DNA from: Methanomassiliicoccales archaeon
Lineage (GTDB): Archaea; Thermoplasmatota; Thermoplasmata; Methanomassiliicoccales; UBA472
Assembly: GCA_028682915.1 (NCBI GenBank)
Contig: JAJRAN010000034.1
Location: 1-36,223, forward strand
Direction of reading: 5' to 3'
Length of the DNA: 36,223 nt
The notes beneath the pieces were generated by a model. The model was not told where the DNA came from, made no database searches, and saw only the letters and a list, made by a program, of their open reading frames with translations. A program made the translations under genes and the position numbers. The first letter of the stretch is position 1. Every line of letters starts with the position of its first letter. Shown one piece after another: positions 23,785 to 30,301 of the stretch.

Positions 23785-24336
23785 ATGGCTGAAAAGAAAA
23801 GCAGTTGGATATGGAGGTTGCTGGGCGGCATAATCCTGGTCATCCTGGGTATTGCCATTCTGGTTTACCCGGACGTGACGTTGGCGATTATCGTCTTGAT
23901 CGTCGGGATATTCCTAATCATCACTGGTCTCTTCGAACTGATCTTCGGGTTCTCCGCAGAGGCCAAAGGTGCCAGGTGGATATTCATATTAAAGGGCGTT
24001 ATTGATTTAGTCCTAGGTATCGTGCTCTTAGTCTACCCGGACATCACCCTGACGATATTCGTCTATATAGTCGCAGCATGGGCAATCGTATGGGGCATAT
24101 TCGAGTTGGTCGCCACATTCATGGTCCCAAAGGAACAGAGCCATGCCGTCTATGGCACAGGTGGAAAATGGGTCGGCGTATTGATCGGATTGGTCGCCAT
24201 CGCGTTCGGAGTTGTGATAGCGATCTACCCTGATGCGACCTTGACCATCATCATCTATCTGATCGGGTTCCTGGTCATCGCCGTCGGCGCATTGATGGCC
24301 ATAAACTCGTTCGGGACGAGGCCGTCCAAGAGCTAG
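23785..24336 (+). CDS. HdeD-like (DUF308) six-helix membrane protein
   Basis: 183 residues built from three repeats of a two-helix unit, each with the signature YPDxTLxI: LVYPDVTLAIIV, LVYPDITLTIFV and AIYPDATLTIII. This is the HdeD/DUF308 layout; E. coli HdeD is linked to acid resistance, but archaeal members are uncharacterised. A hydrophilic loop (FMVPKEQSHAVYGTGGKW) separates repeats two and three. It is A/T-richer than the core genes. The gene has its own promoter and leader hairpin, and a candidate antisense-strand small RNA sits just after its stop. Confidence 0.88.
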   Translation: MAEKKSSWIWRLLGGIILVILGIAILVYPDVTLAIIVLIVGIFLIITGLFELIFGFSAEAKGARWIFILKGVIDLVLGIVLLVYPDITLTIFVYIVAAWAIVWGIFELVATFMVPKEQSHAVYGTGGKWVGVLIGLVAIAFGVVIAIYPDATLTIIIYLIGFLVIAVGALMAINSFGTRPSKS

Positions 24337-24344
24337 GAAGAACC

Positions 24345-24405
24345 GAAAAACACTGGTGGTCGGTATGGCTTGGGATGCTCCCAAGGCGGAATACCATACC
24401 GACCC
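24345..24405 (-). ncRNA. Candidate small RNA: promoter, 47-nt bulged hairpin, T-run
   Basis: Read on the minus strand, GGTCGGTATGG (24404-24394) pairs perfectly with CCATACCGACC (24368-24358). Inside, CTTGGGA (24385-24379) pairs with TCCCAAG (24375-24369) around a 3-nt loop, with a single 8-nt bulge (24393-24386). This is an 18-bp stem in 47 nt. Seven nt later comes TTTTT (24349-24345). A promoter closely resembling that of the tRNA-Gly gene lies 27 nt upstream. The unit sits between converging genes. It could instead be a bidirectional terminator for the HdeD-like gene. Confidence 0.45.
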
Positions 24406-24427
24406 CCAAAATCTTTCGGTCCACCGG

Positions 24428-24438
24428 TAATAAACCCT
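24428..24438 (-). promoter_or_regulatory. tRNA-like promoter of the candidate small RNA
   Basis: Minus-strand AAGGGTTTATTA; the tRNA-Gly promoter in this window reads AAAGGTTTATTATA. The TTTATTA core (24428-24434) is centred 27 nt from the base of the hairpin. Confidence 0.45.
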
Positions 24439-24531
24439 TAAGAATTTTCAAATCTTTATTCTCTCGATCGTTCTTCGTTAATTGATGTTACTAGAATAGG
24501 TAATGCTTCCTTCGCCTCACGTTCATTATAA

Positions 24532-25392
24532 TCATTCTGAGACAACGTCGACCAATGGCTCTATACGGTCGATAGTCCGTCGCAAGAAATTCGAATCCTC
24601 TATCTTGAGTTCGAAGGCCTTCTCCTTGCAGAATTGGACGCATCGGCCGCAGCCTTTGCACAAGTTCGCGTCGATCGTGGCCTTTCCTTCCTTCATTGCA
24701 ATGGCATGAACATAGCAGACACCCTTCTTGATGCATGCCTGGCAGCCGCGGCATCTCTCACGGTCGATCGTCATTGTGACTCCAGGCATTCGATTGATCG
24801 TGGCGTTAATGCTCGAGTTGAGATCGGGGACCATCTTCCAAAGGCAGCAACATTCGCAGCAGGAGCAGATCGAAAGAAGGTTCTCCTTGGCGCCGGTACC
24901 AAGCCAAACCGCGTCGATCTTGTCCCTGCCTATTAGGTGGACGAGCCCCGCCTCGCGGCATTTTCGCAGATGCTCGATTGCCTCTTCGGCATCGACCAAC
25001 CTGCCCATGCCCTTCGGTATCTTGAGCACACCTCTCCCAAGGAATATGCATCCCAGATCTGATGGGTAGTTGCTGCAGTGGTTCGAGTCCCGGCACATGC
25101 ATTTGTTCATGATGTAGACATACCTGGACTTGCGAACAAAGTGCTCGACCACCTGTGATGGAAGGACGATATTCTCGGGTTGAGCTTCGATATTGACCGC
25201 TATGGTGCTCGACTTCTTAAGGGACTCCTTGACCACCTGCTCCTTCGGAAGGATGATGATGTCATCATCCTCGAAGAAAGCGAATTCCATCGCCTGCCCC
25301 ACCACTGGTATCTTGGTCATCTTGGCCATCATAAACCTGCGATGGAAGCTCTTCTTGATGATACGAGTATAGAGCGGGGTCATCCGTCCCAT
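24532..25392 (-). CDS. Fe-S protein with Cys-rich CSCCECCC centre and two C-terminal [4Fe-4S] motifs
   Basis: About 286 residues from ATG 25392. An N-terminal region (IPVVGQAMEFAF) lacks cysteines. The middle has KCMCRDSNHCSNYP and DLGCIFLG, then SICSCCECCCLWK, recalling the CFCCPCC-type Fe-S proteins of methanogens and syntrophs. The C-terminus has CRGCQACIKKGVC and CKGCGRCVQFC, two [4Fe-4S] ferredoxin motifs; the first has a longer last spacing than usual. The protein is probably a cytoplasmic electron carrier. ATG 25392 is 28 nt from a TATA-like GGATTAAG. An upstream TTG (25512) with its own A/T-rich box would add 40 unconserved-looking residues. Confidence 0.82.
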   Translation of the reverse strand: MGRMTPLYTRIIKKSFHRRFMMAKMTKIPVVGQAMEFAFFEDDDIIILPKEQVVKESLKKSSTIAVNIEAQPENIVLPSQVVEHFVRKSRYVYIMNKCMCRDSNHCSNYPSDLGCIFLGRGVLKIPKGMGRLVDAEEAIEHLRKCREAGLVHLIGRDKIDAVWLGTGAKENLLSICSCCECCCLWKMVPDLNSSINATINRMPGVTMTIDRERCRGCQACIKKGVCYVHAIAMKEGKATIDANLCKGCGRCVQFCKEKAFELKIEDSNFLRRTIDRIEPLVDVVSE

Positions 25393-25566
25393 GCAATTTG
25401 GGACAACCCGTGCGCACTTAATCCTTTTCAATCCCGACAACAGAGGGCTGAGGAAAGAGAGTTGCGATTCAAATAAGAGCCTAAAATCGTCTAAGAACGC
25501 CCTCTGTGTCAAAAATTGAGGTCCTCTAATTTAATCATAATCATATTAGAAAATGATCCATGCCAG

Positions 25567-25662
25567 CAAGTGAACCGAAGTGAAATCACTTGTGATAACC
25601 AGGTAACACCCCTTAAGAGCCTCTTCTGAAAATCAGTGAATCACTAAAAAGCATTCAGGAGG
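25567..25662 (+). promoter_or_regulatory. Promoter and palindromic operator region of the TasA-like locus
   Basis: A perfect palindrome AAGTGA-AA-TCACTT (25578-25591), preceded by another CAAGTGA half-site (25567-25573), lies upstream of a TATA-like CCTTAAGAG (25611-25619). A second palindrome AGTGA-A-TCACT (25635-25645) covers the predicted start near 25640. The ribosome-binding site AGGAGGT (25657-25663) is the strongest in the window. The shared AGTGA/TCACT core suggests one dimeric regulator. Confidence 0.5.
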
Positions 25663-25671
25663 TCGACAAAC

Positions 25672-26247
25672 ATGAAGAGGAAAATTGCGATGTTGCTGGT
25701 AAGCGCAACCCTTGCTATCGCCCTATTAGGCGGCGGGGTTTATGCATACTTCAGCGACACAGAGTCCAGCACCGGAAATCAATTCACCGCTGGCTCGTTG
25801 GATCTGGTCTTTGGAGGCTCTGGATCCTCGAGCATGGTTCTTAACAATCTGGCCCCAGGCAACTCTGGAGCTTCGTCATTACAACTAGACAACAATGGTA
25901 ACATTGCCGGTACTCTCACGATGACTGCGAGTAATGTGGTCGACGGCGAAGGAACAAACTGGGAGCCCGAGACCAACACCGCCCCACCCGGCGATCTGAG
26001 CGCCAATGTTGACATCGTTGTCTTTGTTGATGCCAACGGCAACGGAATCTATGATGACGGCGTAGGGAACGATCTGTGGAGTGGGAAACTCAACACCCTG
26101 CCGAGCGTTAACGTCAACTGCGGCTCCCTTGCTGGAGCCGGCTCGACCCACATCGGTATCTACTGGAGCATCGCGACGAGCGTAGGTAACGACATAATGG
26201 GTGACACTACCTCCTTCGATGTAACGTTCACCCTGCAGCAACCGTAG
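25672..26247 (+). CDS. TasA/camelysin-like secreted surface subunit
   Basis: 191 residues. A SipW-type leader (KRKIAMLLVSATLAIALLGG) runs into the motif VYAYFSDTESS, characteristic of TasA/CalY proteins cleaved by a SipW-type peptidase. The mature part is a beta-sandwich pattern: GNQFTAGSLDL, VLNNLAPGNSGASSL, LTMTASNVV. A calcium-loop-like DANGNGIYDDG is near 122-132. In Bacillus TasA forms the main biofilm fibre. The neighbours (signal peptidase, kelch protein, TasA-like membrane protein) match a dedicated secretion locus. Strong AGGAGGT and palindromic promoter sites suggest high, regulated expression. A lone pair of Cys is not seen. Confidence 0.85.
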   Translation: MKRKIAMLLVSATLAIALLGGGVYAYFSDTESSTGNQFTAGSLDLVFGGSGSSSMVLNNLAPGNSGASSLQLDNNGNIAGTLTMTASNVVDGEGTNWEPETNTAPPGDLSANVDIVVFVDANGNGIYDDGVGNDLWSGKLNTLPSVNVNCGSLAGAGSTHIGIYWSIATSVGNDIMGDTTSFDVTFTLQQP

Positions 26248-26256
26248 AACCCCCCC

Positions 26257-26286
26257 TAGCAGGTGGATCGCAAGGTCCACCTGCTA
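26257..26286 (+). terminator. 11-bp perfect hairpin between the subunit and peptidase genes
   Basis: TAGCAGGTGGA (26257-26267) and TCCACCTGCTA (26276-26286) pair perfectly around the 8-nt loop TCGCAAGG, ten bases after the stop codon. A/T-rich sequence follows (ATTTGTTAATATC), which may also serve as a promoter for the peptidase gene. Partial termination or 3'-end protection would give more subunit than peptidase mRNA. Confidence 0.5.
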
Positions 26287-26337
26287 TCAAATTTGTTAAT
26301 ATCTTAGGTCGAGGAACCGAGTACCAGAGGTATCAGT

Positions 26338-26856
26338 ATGAGAAGGAAGAGAATCATAACGAAGCGCATTACCTATACTATCCTAGGGGTGCTGATTGGA
26401 CTTGTGGTCCTTTTAGCGGTCTCCCCTATCGTCGGAGTTCGCTTCGATGCGATTCTCTCTGGGAGCATGTCCCCCTCCTTGGATGTCGGGGACCTTGTCG
26501 TAACCACGTCTGCCTCTCCAGAGGATCTGAGTGTAGGCGACATCATCGTATTCCATTCACCAATCAATGGCAATCTCATTTGCCATCGGATCATCTCAAT
26601 AGGGCAGGAGGATGGATCCCTAGTCTTCCAAACCAAAGGGGATTGCAACGAGGATCCAGACCCTTTCACGCTGAGCTCCGACAGCATCGTTGGTAAGGTG
26701 CAGGCCTGCATCCCATCAATGGGCTACGTCGTGCAATGGCTAAGAGGCCCTTTTGGGATTCTGGCTTTAATCAGCCTCGGAGCTGCGGCGTTGCTCATTC
26801 CTGATAAGCCTGAGGATAACAAGAAGGAAATCACGAAGGAAGATACGAATGGCTGA
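26338..26856 (+). CDS. SipW/Sec11-type signal peptidase I
   Basis: Membrane-bound serine peptidase. 172 residues. An N-terminal membrane helix (about 11-32) precedes the catalytic Ser in LSGSMSPSLDVGD (about 41-53). His in LICHRIISI replaces the bacterial Lys, as in archaeal Sec11 and Bacillus SipW. GDCNEDPDP is the Asp-containing third motif. A second hydrophobic helix (ILALISLGAAALLI) and a charged tail end the protein. Its placement between proteins with TasA-like leaders implies it processes them. AGAGGT precedes ATG 26338. The gene overlaps the kelch gene by 8 nt. Confidence 0.93.
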   Translation: MRRKRIITKRITYTILGVLIGLVVLLAVSPIVGVRFDAILSGSMSPSLDVGDLVVTTSASPEDLSVGDIIVFHSPINGNLICHRIISIGQEDGSLVFQTKGDCNEDPDPFTLSSDSIVGKVQACIPSMGYVVQWLRGPFGILALISLGAAALLIPDKPEDNKKEITKEDTNG

Positions 26857-28207
26857 GCGTAAGAGACGAGCGAAGCTAGGGATCATTGCGACGGCTTTCG
26901 TGCTGTGGCTGATGCTAGCTAGCATCATGGGGGCTTCGGCCTCCTACTTCGATTCAGAGCAAGCCATAGTCAGTCTCACCGGGTTCACCTCTAGCAGATG
27001 GACGCAGACGACCCGGGCCGATTTCCAACTTGACGTGCGCGCGAATGTGGACATTGACCGTCAGCCAGATGATGTGATCCTTAGTGGGAGAACGGAATTC
27101 CTTTACGCATTCCGTGGGGGAAATTCCCGCTCCTTCTGGAGGTATAACACCAGCACCACGACCTGGGGCACGTTGGCAAACGCCCCTGCCCTCCTAAGGG
27201 ACGAAGGAGGTGCCTTGGCCAGCGATGGCGACAGATATATCTACGCAATTCATGGCGGCAATCGTCAATTCTGGCGATACGACACCTCGTATAACCTCTG
27301 GTCGACAATGGCCCCGACCCCGAACAACGTCAGACTCGGCGGTGGGCTTAGCTACGATGGTAAAGGTGGTTTCTATGCCCTCCGAGGTGACAGCAACAAC
27401 GGATTCTGGAGATACAATGTCGCCACTGATGCCTGGGCGGTCCTCATCAATACTCCGGGAACGGTAAGTGATGGAGGCTGTCTTGTTAGCGATCAAAAGA
27501 ATTTTGTATTTGCCATACAAGGAAACGGGCTGAGCGCATTCTGGCGCTACAACGTGACATCCAATTCTTGGTCCACAATGGCGCCAGTCCCATACCAAGT
27601 GCGCTACGGAGGGGCGATGACCTATGATGGCATCGACAGCATTTACGCTTTGACCGGATGGTCTCAGCCTTACTTCCTCAGGTATAGCATTTCTGAGAAC
27701 CATTGGTATACCTTGTCCAACATACCGAGCGCGGTCAGCTATGGTGGGAGCTTAGCCTTCTGCTATCCCAGCACCCTCTTCGCTTTCTCCGGTGGAGGCA
27801 CATCAAGGTACTGGCAATATGCCATTTCCACTGGAACTTGGTCCGCCGCCATATCCGCACCAGGGACCGTAGGAGTGGGAGGGGCCCTCACCAACGGTCC
27901 TTTGATGTTCTCTAGGGCAGGGACCTTGACATCTGTGACCTGCGACACAGGAAAGGCAGGGTCCTCGATCCTGGGGCTGTTTTGGTCTGAGGCGTTGGCA
28001 TCCGGTACGGACATCACCTTCGAGATGCGCGCCTCGGACACGCTCTCATCGGGTGCACCTTCTGGTCCATGGATAGGCCTTGGCGGGACCTCCCCCGTGA
28101 TTTCAGGCTTGCCTAGCGGCAGGTACATTCAATGGAGGGCAACACTGACCACCAGCAACCTACATCTGACCCCAGTGTTACAGGAGGTCCGGATCTATTA
28201 TGTCTAG
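26849..28207 (+). CDS. Secreted kelch-repeat protein with TasA-like leader
   Basis: 452 residues. A hydrophobic leader (AKLGIIATAFVLWLMLASIM) ends in SASYFDSEQ, resembling the YFSDTE junction of the TasA-like protein. Six kelch-type repeats of about 48 residues follow (about 75-355), each with an FAxxGG or YAxxGG strand, an FWRYN-type strand and a W after ten residues, forming a six-bladed propeller. The last ~95 residues form a separate beta domain (SVTCDTGKAGSSIL to VLQEVRIYYV) similar to modules on other archaeal surface proteins. It overlaps genes on both sides by 8 nt. It likely lies on the outer surface as an adhesive or fibre-associated protein. Confidence 0.85.
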   Translation: MAERKRRAKLGIIATAFVLWLMLASIMGASASYFDSEQAIVSLTGFTSSRWTQTTRADFQLDVRANVDIDRQPDDVILSGRTEFLYAFRGGNSRSFWRYNTSTTTWGTLANAPALLRDEGGALASDGDRYIYAIHGGNRQFWRYDTSYNLWSTMAPTPNNVRLGGGLSYDGKGGFYALRGDSNNGFWRYNVATDAWAVLINTPGTVSDGGCLVSDQKNFVFAIQGNGLSAFWRYNVTSNSWSTMAPVPYQVRYGGAMTYDGIDSIYALTGWSQPYFLRYSISENHWYTLSNIPSAVSYGGSLAFCYPSTLFAFSGGGTSRYWQYAISTGTWSAAISAPGTVGVGGALTNGPLMFSRAGTLTSVTCDTGKAGSSILGLFWSEALASGTDITFEMRASDTLSSGAPSGPWIGLGGTSPVISGLPSGRYIQWRATLTTSNLHLTPVLQEVRIYYV

Positions 28208-30269
28208 GGCACATGGATGCGCGGGAAGGTCCAAACCCACCCTTCTCCGATCAGCCGTGGCCATAGCTCTATTGTTGATTCTCTTATCATTAATGCCCCT
28301 TACGCTTCCATCGGTCGAGGCAGCTGCAGTCCCCGTCATCGATTTGGAATTGAATGGAGGATATGATACCCCGTTCGCCGTCGAGAACCTCAAACCTGGC
28401 GATATGGGCTCCAAGAGCGTCGTATTGCGCAATATCGGGAATGTCGATGGGGAGATCGCCATTTGGATCTCAAACATCCTGGAGTCAGACTTCGCCGGGG
28501 ATGGCGCCCATTTGGACGACTATCTTCTCTTCGATGTCAGTTGTACCGACATATCTACCGATGTCCGGACGCCCTGCCCCATTCGTTCGTTGCCGAGCGC
28601 TCCTGTAGGAAGCAGCTACATCTGGGTTCTCAACGTCCGGGCAGGCCAGACAATCCAGATCAATTGGCTCTGGGAGTTCGTCGAGAACTATCAATCCCAA
28701 AATGAGGCCCAAGGCGATTCACTCAGCTTTGATATCAATTACCTGCTCGGAGATATGCTTCCCCCCAGCCAGGGAATGTCCTGGTTGAAGGTGGATGTAC
28801 TGGGTAGGATCACCACCGCCCTGTTGGACAATGAAGGAAGGGCAACGAGCCAAGTAGTGGCCTTTGATGAGGCCAGGTCCGTTTCCCTCACCATTCCTGA
28901 AGGAGCGAGATGCGTCTCCGAGGACAATGGGACAATAAGCAGCATCGTGATCTCGAAGGATGAGGGTGCACTGCCAGTTGAGGCGGGCCAGGCTTTGATC
29001 GGTCCAGTCTATTCAATAGACGCCTTCGTTTCTTCGGAGGAACAGGCACAAGTCTTCCTTGATATTCCTGCGACCCTGCGCATCAATTACGACCCGGCCT
29101 TGCTGCCCTCCATCACGGAAACAATCGGTCTCTATATGCACCTGGAGGGAAGTTCCTGGGTACCTTTGACGATGGCCGTGGACTCACCGTCCTACATTGG
29201 GCAATGTGCTAGCATCATTAACAGATCGGGGCAGGTTGGCGTAATCGCTTCGTTCGATCCCCTGGAATCAGCCTACTTCCTGCCCAGCAGCTTGACCATC
29301 GACCCAAGCAGACAGGTATGGTGGGATCCAATCATCTTCGCGAGTCGAGTTGGAAAGGTCATCAAAGTGACCGTGATGCTGACGAACATTGGTCAAGTCG
29401 GTGGTGTAGAGAACGTCACATTATTAGTAAATGGAAATGAGGTCGAGGTCGAACAGGTCGCCTTAGGTCCATTAGAAACAAGGGAGGTGACCTTCGATCT
29501 GAGCGGAATGGACGAAGGGGATTACGAGATCGAGGTATCAGGCCTCTCCGGCCATGTGGCGGTCGGCACGGATGTGAACTGGTGGCTGATAATCGCCTTC
29601 TTCTGTCTCGCCCTTGGTGCGGTGGTCGGATTCGCCTACAGTGCAAGCCGCTGGGATGCGATGAGACGGCGCGTCGACCGTCTACAGAGCAGCGTCAATG
29701 ACGTGGAGTCCAAGTTAATGGTACCCGAGACATCGCCGATGCCCTTGAACCAAACGCCTATCATGAAGAGCATGCAAGTGAACCCGGGCCAGAGGACGAT
29801 GGCTAAGGCTGCATCATCTCCCCAACCCGCCCAGAGCATCGATGAGACCATGGCGGCCTATGTGGCGAGCTCCGAGCCCGATGCCTCGCAAAAAGAGGAA
29901 AGGCTCTGGATCGCCGACTCCTTCAATCAGGTGGACAAGGCTTTGGAGCCGGAGCCATCTATCAGCCCAGATGCACCACAAATCGAGGATGAAGTGATTT
30001 CCGGTCAAGATAGCCCATCTTCTGAGGAAGGTCTGGCGTTCGAAGCTAGCATCCAGTTCATGGATGATGTAGAGGCTCGCAGGATGGTGCTGGCCAAAGG
30101 TTTCCTCCTGGAAAAGATCCATTCCGAAGGCGAGCTGGTTGTGGATGAAGTGCCAGAAGGCCCGAGCGGCATGATCGCCATAGCCGCGTTAAGCCAGCTG
30201 GTGGAGGAAGGCAAGCTTCGCGTCGTGCAAGAGAAGCATCGCACCATCTACTTCATGAACGAGCAGTAG
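28200..30269 (+). CDS. Single-pass membrane protein: TasA-like and CARDB-like exterior, winged-helix-like cytoplasmic end
   Basis: 689 residues. A signal segment (about 16-41) leads to a TasA-like domain (LELNGGYDTPFAVENLKPGD, then KSVVLRNIGNVDGEI). A middle beta domain follows, then a CARDB-like unit (VTVMLTNIGQVGGVENVTLL, with LGPLETREVTFDL) at about 395-455. One membrane helix (WWLIIAFFCLALGAVVGFAY) lies at about 462-481. The cytoplasmic part has a short coiled coil (RRRVDRLQSSVNDVESKL), an acidic disordered stretch, and a C-terminal helical region with a hairpin (GKLRVVQEKHRTIYF) that looks like a winged helix. I infer an anchor and possibly a sensor for the surface fibre. AGGAGGT precedes the start, which overlaps the kelch gene. 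Confidence 0.78.
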   Translation: MSRAHGCAGRSKPTLLRSAVAIALLLILLSLMPLTLPSVEAAAVPVIDLELNGGYDTPFAVENLKPGDMGSKSVVLRNIGNVDGEIAIWISNILESDFAGDGAHLDDYLLFDVSCTDISTDVRTPCPIRSLPSAPVGSSYIWVLNVRAGQTIQINWLWEFVENYQSQNEAQGDSLSFDINYLLGDMLPPSQGMSWLKVDVLGRITTALLDNEGRATSQVVAFDEARSVSLTIPEGARCVSEDNGTISSIVISKDEGALPVEAGQALIGPVYSIDAFVSSEEQAQVFLDIPATLRINYDPALLPSITETIGLYMHLEGSSWVPLTMAVDSPSYIGQCASIINRSGQVGVIASFDPLESAYFLPSSLTIDPSRQVWWDPIIFASRVGKVIKVTVMLTNIGQVGGVENVTLLVNGNEVEVEQVALGPLETREVTFDLSGMDEGDYEIEVSGLSGHVAVGTDVNWWLIIAFFCLALGAVVGFAYSASRWDAMRRRVDRLQSSVNDVESKLMVPETSPMPLNQTPIMKSMQVNPGQRTMAKAASSPQPAQSIDETMAAYVASSEPDASQKEERLWIADSFNQVDKALEPEPSISPDAPQIEDEVISGQDSPSSEEGLAFEASIQFMDDVEARRMVLAKGFLLEKIHSEGELVVDEVPEGPSGMIAIAALSQLVEEGKLRVVQEKHRTIYFMNEQ

Positions 30270-30301
30270 CCCCAGAAGAAAGCATCATCTAATCGCAGGT
30301 C

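Noticed and set aside
25393-25512. 40-residue N-terminal extension of the Fe-S protein from TTG 25512
   Set aside because: A possible A/T-rich promoter exists, but the start is TTG, codon use is atypical, and ATG 25392 has its own well-spaced TATA-like box. Left as an alternative.
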